Below, piece by piece: positions 1 to 4,975 of a stretch of DNA of 5,027 nt. Each line of letters opens with the position of its first letter. Positions within the stretch are counted from its first letter, which is position 1. The notes under the pieces are model-generated. The model made no database searches and was not told the origin of the DNA. It worked only from the letters and a program-made list of their open reading frames with translations. The DNA is taken from contig JARGOJ010000719.1 of assembly GCA_029210225.1 (NCBI GenBank), positions 1 through 5,027 of the forward strand. Direction: 5' to 3'. The position numbers and the translations under genes were made by a program. Source of the DNA: Planctomycetota bacterium (GTDB lineage: Bacteria; Planctomycetota; J058; JARGOJ01).

Positions 1-725
1 AATTCCGAGCTCCCCAAAGTCAATTTTAACTCGTCACGGGCCAATGTATTGAGCTTTGTCAACAGTAGAGGACCGAGTCGCGTGTCAATGCTCCAGTCTG
101 CGCTCTCTCCTGCCTTCTTTAAAAGCTCAGCGAGGATTTTTGCTGTGTCTTCGGTCGCAGAACAGTAAAAGGACTCAAAGCCGACTGCGTTGTCATGCTG
201 CTCCAATGAAAAGTAGATCCCACGGCAATCCGCCGAATTTCCTGGTTCCTTTAATCGTCGTTCTTTCTCTCTTCGTGAATCTTGACAGCTATAACAAAGA
301 TCTTTGGGAATGTCAGGGCTTTCTATCGGCATGATGAGCTTGCAGCAGTCCGCGCAAGGAATGGCGAGGTGTCGCTCGGAGTAGGCTGGGCAATCATCGT
401 CAGGGTGTTCTGGACTGGGGAACCAAATCACACAATTGAACTCCTGGGATAAGCGCGCTCCAAGCCCCTGGGCGACAATAGACTCGGGCCAGGGTGGGAC
501 TTGGCCGTTGAAGAGCCTTAGGTCGGAGCCATAATTCAGACTCTCAAAGTGGCTCCTCTTCTCACTGCCTGAGTTGTCGACAGTGGTCAAAAACAATTCT
601 AAGCACCAGCCCTGGGAGTCGCCATCCCAAAGGGCTTCAAGGACCCGTGCTTGGGATTGGAGTTGATTGGCGAGATCGATACACTGCTTGTAAACCGCCT
701 TCACCTTGTCGTCCAAAGTGGCCAT
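1..725 (-). CDS. Cys-rich (putative zinc-ribbon) protein, 3' end cut by window edge
   Basis: The frame opens with ATG at 725-723 and stays open to position 1, giving 241 codons with no stop, so the C-terminus lies outside the window. The start is well supported: an AAGGAG site at 739-734 sits 8 bases upstream, inside the last codons of the preceding gene. No signal peptide or membrane segment is visible, so the product is probably cytoplasmic. Residues 1-30 look helical, followed by 'LWDGDSQGW' (about 32-40) and 'LRLFNGQVPPWPE' (about 69-81). A Cys cluster at C124, C127, C128, C144 and C147 (CADCC...CYSC) resembles a treble-clef or zinc-ribbon site and is followed by a very basic stretch (RREKERRLKE, 151-160). 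I do not recognise the family by name. It is coupled to the membrane protein upstream, suggesting joint function. Metal binding is inferred from Cys spacing only. Confidence 0.85.
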   Translation of the reverse strand, partial: MATLDDKVKAVYKQCIDLANQLQSQARVLEALWDGDSQGWCLELFLTTVDNSGSEKRSHFESLNYGSDLRLFNGQVPPWPESIVAQGLGARLSQEFNCVIWFPSPEHPDDDCPAYSERHLAIPCADCCKLIMPIESPDIPKDLCYSCQDSRREKERRLKEPGNSADCRGIYFSLEQHDNAVGFESFYCSATEDTAKILAELLKKAGESADWSIDTRLGPLLLTKLNTLARDELKLTLGSSE

Positions 726-727
726 TT

Positions 728-1420
728 TTAGTTCTCCTTAGTGAAGAGACTCTCTTCATGGGAGTGGCAGTCCATCTTTCTTATCAGCGCACTGGAAATG
801 TTGCTGTAAAGTAATCCACAGCAAATCAAGGTGAGACCGAGGCCTGCGCTGACCTCCCACATGTTCGGCACTGTGACGGAGGTCCCAGGGGGAATATCTC
901 GAAAGAGCCAATCCATGTACTGCCTCTTAAGAGGTCTGGAGAGGTGCAGGTCCTCGGAGAACCAGAGGAGTACTGCTGTTATGGGAAGAGCGGCGATAAT
1001 CCAAGCAACCCGCTTTTTGCCTCGGGTCTGAATCGACCTGAAATTATAGACGAGAAAGACAGTCACGGCTTTGCCGACGACTAAGAGCAGATAATGAAAA
1101 GGCGCGGCTTCGGTGACGGTTACGGCTGGTCCCCAATCGATTTCCCACGGACCGTTAAATGAAATGTCGTCGCCACCGCCGCCTTCATCTATGCCATTGG
1201 GACCCCATGAGCGAGAGGCACACATTCCGCCAGCCCAGGGATTGCCCCAAGGATCTACTTCGCTGTGGGACCTTAGCCAGGAAAGCTCGGCAATCTTCTT
1301 TTCATAGGCCTGCTTTCCCCTCAGCTCATCTTCATATTTGTAATTGAGCGCGGGGCCCACTAGAGGGGTCAATGCGAGGAGGACGAGGAAGATAAGGAGG
1401 AGCTTGTTTCTGAGCTTCAT
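728..1420 (-). CDS. Four-span membrane protein with GspG-like pseudopilin motif
   Basis: The 230-residue product has a hydrophobic segment at residues 7-25 (signal anchor or uncleaved signal) and three more likely membrane helices at about 107-126, 137-155 and 188-206. Between the first and second helix, residues 56-86 read DPWGNPW, then SWGPNGIDEGGGGDDI. This strongly recalls the C-terminal calcium-binding region of the type II secretion major pseudopilin GspG (DPWGNPY...S.GPDG..GG.DI). A real GspG is a single-helix pilin ending at this motif; here the motif is embedded in a multi-span protein and there is no prepilin peptidase site. The motif probably forms a calcium-stabilised loop on the outer face. 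No clear Shine-Dalgarno site precedes the ATG. It is the first gene of a two-gene minus-strand operon, divergent from the duplicated pilin-like/B-box genes. Cellular role unknown; a secretion-system subunit is unlikely given the architecture. Confidence 0.85.
   Translation of the reverse strand: MKLRNKLLLIFLVLLALTPLVGPALNYKYEDELRGKQAYEKKIAELSWLRSHSEVDPWGNPWAGGMCASRSWGPNGIDEGGGGDDISFNGPWEIDWGPAVTVTEAAPFHYLLLVVGKAVTVFLVYNFRSIQTRGKKRVAWIIAALPITAVLLWFSEDLHLSRPLKRQYMDWLFRDIPPGTSVTVPNMWEVSAGLGLTLICCGLLYSNISSALIRKMDCHSHEESLFTKEN
734..739 (-). promoter_or_regulatory. Shine-Dalgarno site inside the upstream gene's 3' end
   Basis: AAGGAG is formed by the Lys and Glu codons just before the C-terminal Asn and stop of the upstream membrane-protein gene. 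It lies 8 bases before the ATG at 725, and the two genes are separated by only 2 bases. This arrangement predicts translational coupling and fixes the start of the downstream gene. Confidence 0.8.
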
Positions 1421-1610
1421 GGAAGTATTTTAGAGGAGTCGCGCCAACAAGCTGTCTTTCTGGCGAAAGCATGATGGAGAAGTGTGATTAAATCTTTTAA
1501 ATTTGGACCAAACCCTCGTCAGAAACGCACGGAGAAGCTATGTATGAGAGGGAAAAGTCGCTTGTGAGAGGCCCTTTTGTTTTGTCATTGATCTGCTAGG
1601 AATTACATCA
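1421..1610. promoter_or_regulatory. Divergent intergenic region with probable back-to-back promoters
   Basis: This 190-base gap separates the heads of two divergent operons, so it should hold a promoter for each. An AT-rich stretch lies at about 1486-1504, and a short inverted repeat TTTGG-A-CCAAA occupies 1502-1512. For the leftward gene, a TAAAAT -10-like hexamer (1432-1427) ends 6 bases before its ATG, but no good -35 element is seen at the usual distance. For the rightward gene an AGGAA site (1598-1602) lies 8 bases before the ATG at 1611. No other reading frame or RNA gene is apparent. Promoter calls here are inference from layout; only the ribosome site is clear. Confidence 0.45.
1502..1512. 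repeat. Short inverted repeat TTTGG-N-CCAAA
   Basis: Two perfect 5-base arms around a single central A lie next to the AT-rich stretch in the divergent intergenic region, about 100 bases from the rightward start and 80 from the leftward start. A small operator is possible, but a repeat this short can occur by chance and no second copy was noticed upstream of the 2883 gene. Confidence 0.25.
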
Positions 1611-2144
1611 ATGTTTGTCAATCAGCAGTGTCCGAAGTCTTCGTCTCCCTTCGAACCCAAGTGGGATGGTGACGCGGCGGATATTCCCTGGGGATATTGG
1701 ATTTCACGAATTGTCTTAGTTGGTGTTGCTCTGTTTCTCGTCGCTGGCGTTGGATTAGCGAACCTTCTTGAGACTCACTGCTGCTCCAATGACTCGTCGG
1801 CAATAGGATCGATGCGAACGATCAGCGCCTCCCAGGCCATATTTCTTGAGCGAAACCCGTTGCAGCGATATGGAACACTGGAAGAGCTCGGCGAAGACAA
1901 TTACGTTGACGAGGTGCTTCGCGCTGGGGCGAAGCAGGGCTTCTTCTTTGAAGTGGCCCAGCGCACAATCGAGGGGGAGCACCAATATTGGGCCAAAGCC
2001 AGCCCTATGATGCCCGGTCAAACGGGGGAGAGATTCTACTTCACAAATGAAAGCGGAGTCCTCTTCCATTCAGACAGAGACTTTGAGCCAGGATTTTTTG
2101 AAATTGGACAGTTATCTCCAGAATTGCGCGCCTTTGACCGTTAG
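1611..2144 (+). CDS. Membrane-anchored pilin-like domain protein, copy 1 (A1)
   Basis: The product has 177 residues. A hydrophilic N-terminus of about 28 residues is followed by one membrane helix (about 30-52) and then a soluble domain. Residues 63-155 run SAIGSMRTI, YGTLEELG (87-94), KQGFFFEV, YWAKASP (126-132) and FYFTNESGVLF. This is the pattern of the C-terminal domain of pilin-like proteins found widely in Acidobacteriota and Planctomycetota (AIxSLRTIxxAQxxY...YxxLxxLG...SGYxF...FxxDxSGVI). The canonical prepilin peptidase site (Gly followed by FTLIE) is absent, so the protein should stay as a membrane-bound subunit with the domain probably outside. An AGGAA site at 1598-1602 supports the ATG. 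B1 follows after 24 bases. Over the core, 44 of 70 residues match A2 at 2883-3446 by hand alignment. The fold relation is from recalled motifs; function unknown. Confidence 0.85.
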   Translation: MFVNQQCPKSSSPFEPKWDGDAADIPWGYWISRIVLVGVALFLVAGVGLANLLETHCCSNDSSAIGSMRTISASQAIFLERNPLQRYGTLEELGEDNYVDEVLRAGAKQGFFFEVAQRTIEGEHQYWAKASPMMPGQTGERFYFTNESGVLFHSDRDFEPGFFEIGQLSPELRAFDR

Positions 2145-2153
2145 GAAACTTTC

Positions 2154-2158
2154 GAGGA
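2154..2158 (+). promoter_or_regulatory. Shine-Dalgarno site supporting a GTG start
   Basis: GAGGA lies 10 bases upstream of GTG at 2169, in the 24-base gap after the A1 stop. The reading frame has no ATG before the zinc-finger motif, so this site decides the start of B1. Confidence 0.6.
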
Positions 2159-2168
2159 TCTCTTTATC

Positions 2169-2762
2169 GTGACAGATCAAGATGAAAAGGGACAGTGTGG
2201 AGAGCACTCCGAACGCCGGGCCGTATCAATCTGCCGACGCTGTGGTTGTTTTCTCTGTGGAGACTGTCTCTTCGATATTATCTCTTCCCATTGTGACCCC
2301 TGCACCGAAGTCTTTCTATACTCCGTAAAAATGCCGCCTCGCCCAATGACCAAACGCTCATACATAATCGTAAGCGTCATCGTTATACTCGTTTTTCTAA
2401 GTCTCCTGATTGGACTGAGGGTGCAGGGGCAATCTTTAGGGGTGTCACTATTTCATGGGTGCTTACACAGTTTTTTCGTTGGGAACCTGGCGATACAGTT
2501 CGCTCAAAGCTATCGGGCTGGAAAGCTCAATGATAAAGGACGAGAGGACTTTGTTGAGGACTACCTTATGCTCATGATGCGAAGTAAAGCCTATCTGCGG
2601 TTTGCCGAATGCAATGAAGCGGACCTGAACTCTGTTTTTGAGATCGACTTTGAGTCACTTGAGCTAGAAGATAAACTGGCGACACTCAGAACCTATTGTG
2701 ACTATGTCGAGAAAGCGCTTGAAAAGAACAAAAAGAAAGAGCCAACAAGTAAATTGGATTGA
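2169..2762 (+). CDS. B-box-type zinc-finger membrane protein, copy 1 (B1)
   Basis: The product has 197 residues and starts with GTG. Residues 10-45 carry C10-x2-H13-x8-C22-x2-C25-x4-C30-x2-C33-x8-C42-x2-C45, a B-box-like double zinc site. This type occurs in bacteria at the N-terminus of many membrane proteins (pattern CxxHxxxxAxxxCxRCGxxLCxxC). It is followed by PPRPMTKRS (56-64), a strong membrane helix at about 65-84 and a second, less hydrophobic one at about 90-112. The cytoplasmic tail has SYRAG (114-118), GREDF.EDYLMLM and an acidic segment (VFEIDFESLELEDKL, 156-170), then a Lys-rich end. These tail motifs are shared with B2, so they are constrained. The zinc module and tail are both probably cytoplasmic, the two helices forming a hairpin. 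It follows A1 by 24 bases and is likely co-transcribed. In eukaryotic proteins B-boxes mediate protein contacts; the bacterial role is unknown. Confidence 0.85.
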   Translation: MTDQDEKGQCGEHSERRAVSICRRCGCFLCGDCLFDIISSHCDPCTEVFLYSVKMPPRPMTKRSYIIVSVIVILVFLSLLIGLRVQGQSLGVSLFHGCLHSFFVGNLAIQFAQSYRAGKLNDKGREDFVEDYLMLMMRSKAYLRFAECNEADLNSVFEIDFESLELEDKLATLRTYCDYVEKALEKNKKKEPTSKLD

Positions 2763-2882
2763 TCGGGAGCTCTGTCTAATGCGGGTCAGTTCATTTATTC
2801 CGTGAGGTCCTTCGAGAAAACGTCTCTGAAACAATTGGTAATGTCATAGTTTTTCTTTGTTTGAAGCGGAGTCGGTCCAACC
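2763..2882 (+). other. Intergenic gap between the two A-B units
   Basis: This 120-base gap could hold a promoter for the second unit, or be merely transcribed. A small imperfect hairpin is visible: TTCGAGA (2811-2817) against TCTC-t-GAA (2823-2830) with a 5-base loop. No T-tract follows, so it is not a convincing terminator. GGAG at 2868-2871 lies 11 bases before the ATG at 2883 and serves as its ribosome site. No convincing -35/-10 pair was found, leaving it open whether all four plus-strand genes form one operon. Confidence 0.4.
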
Positions 2883-3446
2883 ATGAATGAGAATCGGCAA
2901 GATTGGGAAGGGACAGTGCCCGACGAAGCAAGCAAATCTTACGGGCCTCTCCAATTCGGCCTCTGGACTTTGGGAATTCTTCTATTCTGCATTCTCTCAG
3001 CCTTAGCCGTGAGTTTTGTTTTTGAATTTCGGAATATTGGGACTCGTGGACATTGGAATTGGAAATCCGCGATTAGATCAATGCGAACGATCAACGCGGC
3101 TCAGGCGCTGTTCATAAAGAGGAATCCAAAAAAGAGCTATGGCACTCTGGAAGAACTTGGTGCGGACGCCTATATCGATGATGTGCTTAGCAGCGGTAGC
3201 AAGCAGGGCTATTCCTTTGAGATGGTTCAACGCATTGAAAAAGGTAAGCAGCAATATTGGGTGAAGGCCAGCCCTGTAGCTCCTCCCAGATTGGACGGGG
3301 AAGTTTTCTTTTTGGATCAACGAAACGAGCGATTTTTCTTCACGAATGAACTTGGGGTCATCTATCAGACATTCAGCGACTTTGAACCAGGATTTTTTAG
3401 ACTTGGAGATCTACCCGCAGGTTTGCATAGACTCGATGGCTTCTAA
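2883..3446 (+). CDS. Membrane-anchored pilin-like domain protein, copy 2 (A2)
   Basis: The 187-residue paralogue of A1 has the same plan: a hydrophilic N-terminus (1-23, dissimilar to A1), one membrane helix (about 25-48), then the pilin-like domain from SAIRSMRTINAAQA (62-75) through YGTLEELG (86-93), KQGYSFEM, YWVKASP and FFFTNELGVIY (151-161). Its end DFEPGFFRLGDLP matches DFEPGFFEIGQLS of A1. Compared with A1 it has about 10 extra residues (roughly 137-148, around DGEVFFLDQR) inserted just before the conserved FxFTNExGV strand. It likewise lacks a prepilin peptidase site. Start choice rests on GGAG at 2868-2871 and the equivalent length. Its last codons overlap the start of B2 by 11 bases, implying coupled translation. 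The divergence of the N-termini against the conserved domain suggests that selection acts on the outer domain. Confidence 0.85.
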   Translation: MNENRQDWEGTVPDEASKSYGPLQFGLWTLGILLFCILSALAVSFVFEFRNIGTRGHWNWKSAIRSMRTINAAQALFIKRNPKKSYGTLEELGADAYIDDVLSSGSKQGYSFEMVQRIEKGKQQYWVKASPVAPPRLDGEVFFLDQRNERFFFTNELGVIYQTFSDFEPGFFRLGDLPAGLHRLDGF

Positions 3447-4041
3447 CAAAAAATTGGGCAACTCAGCTGTGAAAGACCAGGGAAAACAAAGACATTGTCG
3501 TGAACATCCTGGCGAAACAGCCGATTACATATGTCGTCGTTGCGGCGGTTTCCTCTGCCTCCACTGTTTCTTTGATGTCGCCTTTCTCCACTGTGAACCC
3601 TGCACTCACATTTTTTTAGAGACCGTCAATTTGCCTCCACGTCCCATCACTTTTCGGTCGAACCTCAACGCAGGAGCCTTGGCGCTACTTACAATTGGGG
3701 CGGTCCTCTTTGGCTTGTCCCTACAAATTCATTCCCTTGAGAAGGCTGTCTTCCCCGCCCTCATCGCTGGCTTCATCGTCTACCAAGTCTCAATTCAGAC
3801 GGCGAGAAACTATCGGGCAGGCTTTCGTAGTCGCAACGGTCGGGAGCTATTCAAGGCTGACTATTTGAGGCTCATGAACGAGTTTAGAGGCAAGCTTGTC
3901 GGAATCGATCTCCCCGATATGGACAGCCTCTTCCAATTAGATTTTGGAAAGCTAAGCCTCGAAGAGCAACTCGACCTTATTCGAGAGTTCTGCCTCGCCA
4001 TGGATCGCCTTGAAGAATCGGAGAATCCCCTAAAGAGTTAA
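3436..4041 (+). CDS. B-box-type zinc-finger membrane protein, copy 2 (B2)
   Basis: The product has 201 residues from the ATG at 3436. The frame is open further upstream, to an ATG at 3346, but that start would overlap A2 by about 100 bases and add residues unlike B1, so 3436 is preferred despite only a weak AGG (3419-3421) before it. It overlaps the A2 stop by 11 bases. The zinc module has exactly the B1 spacing: C21-x2-H24-x8-C33-x2-C36-x4-C41-x2-C44-x8-C53-x2-C56. Then come LPPRPITFRS (66-75), membrane helices at about 78-98 and 104-121, and the shared tail NYRAG (125-129), GRELF.ADYLRLM (135-147) and LFQLDFGKLSLEEQLD (165-180). B1's extra Cys27 is Gly38 here, so it is not a ligand. The function is unknown; partnership with A2 is inferred from overlap and co-duplication. 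The stop lies 16 bases from the end of a convergent gene. Confidence 0.85.
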   Translation: MASNKKLGNSAVKDQGKQRHCREHPGETADYICRRCGGFLCLHCFFDVAFLHCEPCTHIFLETVNLPPRPITFRSNLNAGALALLTIGAVLFGLSLQIHSLEKAVFPALIAGFIVYQVSIQTARNYRAGFRSRNGRELFKADYLRLMNEFRGKLVGIDLPDMDSLFQLDFGKLSLEEQLDLIREFCLAMDRLEESENPLKS

Positions 4042-4057
4042 GACAGCGCATTAGGGC

Positions 4058-4504
4058 TCAGGGGACAGCCAGGACGCGTTTTTCGGCATCGTAGTATCCA
4101 TCGTCGTCCGCTTGCAGGAGACCGCTGTGAAGGGAGAAGAGTACCTCCCAGAACACTTGGAGTGTATCGAGCGTTGCCTCGGAGTCACGCCCTTGCCATA
4201 GCACCCTCAAGGCATAGATAGCCGTCGCGTCTTTTAAGACCTTCTCCACGGCGTCACGCTTTTCTAAATGCGAAATAAAGTCCCCAAGCTCCTCTATCTC
4301 CTCTGTGAACAAGCCATCCCCCGGGAGGTTGACCTCAAATTCTCCATAGAGCTCCGAGCCATACTTTAGAAGAGCTGAGGGGCGCTTCGCATTCGCTACG
4401 AACTCAAGCTCCCATTTCGGATTTCGTTTTTGAAGTTCCCTATTTAAGAAGGGGATGCCCCGAACAACTTTGTCTGTTGTCAAAAAGCGCATGTAATAAC
4501 CCAT
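4058..4504 (-). CDS. Uncharacterised 148-residue protein (MGYYMRFLTT type)
   Basis: The chosen ATG at 4504-4502 is preceded by AGGAAGGA (4518-4511) with 6 bases of spacing and yields a protein beginning MGYYMRFLTTD. I recall small bacterial proteins of unknown function that start 'MGYYIR.L' and contain 'IYA...L' and 'QADxxGYY/F' near the end; this one has TAIYALRVLW (about 113-122) and LLQADDDGYYDAEKRVLAVP at the C-terminus, so it probably belongs with them. No signal peptide, membrane helix or metal motif is seen; the composition is acidic and it should be cytoplasmic. The frame stays open upstream to a TTG at 4594 that has its own good ribosome site, giving a possible 178-residue form. It ends 16 bases from the convergent B2 gene. 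Function unknown. Confidence 0.7.
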   Translation of the reverse strand: MGYYMRFLTTDKVVRGIPFLNRELQKRNPKWELEFVANAKRPSALLKYGSELYGEFEVNLPGDGLFTEEIEELGDFISHLEKRDAVEKVLKDATAIYALRVLWQGRDSEATLDTLQVFWEVLFSLHSGLLQADDDGYYDAEKRVLAVP

Positions 4505-4552
4505 AGAGGATCCTTCCTGATTGTGGAGTGATGATTCTCCAAAATAAGCGTT

Positions 4553-4592
4553 AGGGCTGCTAGAACAGTTTTTTGTCTGTTCCAACAACCCC
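4553..4592 (-). promoter_or_regulatory. 16-bp RNA hairpin between the two right-hand genes
   Basis: Arms 4553-4568 and 4577-4592 enclose an 8-base loop (4569-4576; ACAAAAAA in the minus-strand RNA). In minus-strand RNA all 16 positions pair: 12 Watson-Crick and 4 G-U. On the plus strand those same four positions are A-C mismatches, so the structure belongs to a transcript of the minus strand, the same direction as both flanking genes. It lies about 35 bases after the stop of the 115-residue gene and about 50 before the preferred start of the 148-residue gene. The sequence after it (AACGCTTATTTTGG) has only a weak T-run, so it may be an imperfect terminator, an mRNA stabiliser or a translation-control element. 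A second, 5-bp stem (TGGAG 4524-4528 with CTCCA 4537-4541) lies between it and the ribosome site. Confidence 0.6.
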
Positions 4593-4600
4593 AACGCAGT

Positions 4601-4607
4601 TCACCTC
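4601..4607 (-). promoter_or_regulatory. Strong Shine-Dalgarno-like site before an alternative TTG start
   Basis: GAGGTGA in the minus strand is a near-ideal match to the anti-Shine-Dalgarno sequence and lies 6 bases before TTG at 4594-4592, which is in frame with the 148-residue protein. It either serves an extended 178-residue form, whose extra codons run through the hairpin, or is a chance match in the leader. Confidence 0.4.
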
Positions 4608-4627
4608 TTTTTGATCGGCCCTATCAA

Positions 4628-4975
4628 CTAAACCCCACAGTTGACCAAGCCACAAAATGAACAGGGTTTTTGAAGGACGCTCAAGCGCATGACCATTTTA
4701 TTGAGCAAGCCCCGAGTGACAGAGACCCGGCGAGTTTCCTTGCGGAAGAACTGGTCTGCTTGCTTCGTCCACTTAAAGTTGTCGCGGATATATTTCACGG
4801 TCTCCTTCTCAGTCTTCGTGTATGAGCGGCCGTCCTGAGCCTTGTTGAAGAGCTTTTTAGCGTCCCCGAGCGAAATACGTCCATCCCCCTTACCCGAGAC
4901 ACATTCCTTAGCCATATCGATAAGAGAACGCTTGAACTTCTTGCCTTGGATTTGTTGGTAGTAAGATTTAGCCAT
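4628..4975 (-). CDS. Small protein with degenerate EF-hand-like loop and Cys-rich tail
   Basis: The product has 115 residues from the ATG at 4975. Another ATG two codons upstream (4981) is only 3 bases from the AAGGGG ribosome site (4990-4985), whereas 4975 has a 9-base spacing and gives the familiar start MAKSYYQQIQGKKF. The family, recalled as a widespread group of small bacterial proteins of unknown function, has the pattern [MAK.YYQ.I.GK.YDR.LL] - GKGDGRISL.DA..L - DG..YT..EK.T..YIR.N. Here GKGDGRISLGDAKKLF (28-43) resembles an EF-hand loop, but only Asp31, Gly32, Ile34, Ser35 and Asp38 fit, so calcium binding is doubtful. The second helical unit is SYTKTEKETVKYIRDNFKW (51-69). The last 30 or so residues, ending with C105, C108 and C113 (CSFCGLVNCGV), look like an added tail that I do not recall in relatives. 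The protein is basic and probably cytoplasmic. Function unknown. Confidence 0.8.
   Translation of the reverse strand: MAKSYYQQIQGKKFKRSLIDMAKECVSGKGDGRISLGDAKKLFNKAQDGRSYTKTEKETVKYIRDNFKWTKQADQFFRKETRRVSVTRGLLNKMVMRLSVLQKPCSFCGLVNCGV

Larger units (their letters stand above)
1611..2762 (+). repeat. Tandem duplication, first unit (A1-B1)
   Basis: First copy of a two-gene unit repeated at 2883-4041. Order, orientation, gene lengths and domain plans agree in both. At DNA level only short islands stay identical, for example ATGCGAACGATCA near 1811 and near 3079 and CCAGGATTTTTT near 2088 and near 3387, so the duplication is old and now visible mainly in the proteins. Confidence 0.8.
2883..4041 (+). 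repeat. Tandem duplication, second unit (A2-B2)
   Basis: Second copy of the unit. It differs from the first by an 11-base A/B overlap instead of a 24-base gap, an ATG rather than a GTG start for B, an insertion of about 10 residues in A, and unrelated N-terminal residues in A and B. Confidence 0.8.

Noticed and set aside
56..334. Plus-strand open frame of 92 codons
   Set aside because: It lies antisense to the edge-truncated Cys-rich protein, has no ribosome site and a low-complexity, basic Ser/Arg/Leu-rich translation.
831..1347. Three plus-strand open frames of 62-66 codons
   Set aside because: All are antisense to the well-supported four-span membrane gene and encode no recognisable pattern.
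1442..1465. Inverted repeat CGCCA...TGGCG in the divergent region
   Set aside because: Five-base arms with a 14-base loop are expected by chance and there is no T-tract.
1755..2069. Minus-strand frame antisense to A1, with a counterpart at 3078-3320 antisense to A2
   Set aside because: The two translations resemble each other only because the sense genes are paralogues with similar codons; neither has a ribosome site, so I do not treat them as conserved antisense genes.
2177..2380. Minus-strand frame antisense to the zinc-finger part of B1
   Set aside because: It is a shadow of the Cys/Arg-rich coding sequence with no start signals.
2811..2830. Small bulged hairpin between the two A-B units as a terminator
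   Set aside because: It is only 7 bp with a bulge, not GC-rich, and not followed by a T-run.
3346..3435. N-terminal extension of B2 from ATG 3346
   Set aside because: It would overlap A2 by about 100 bases, does not match B1, and the ATG at 3436 gives a length close to that of the paralogue.
4042..4057. Bidirectional terminator in the 16-base convergent gap
   Set aside because: No stem-loop with flanking T-runs is visible in or near the gap.
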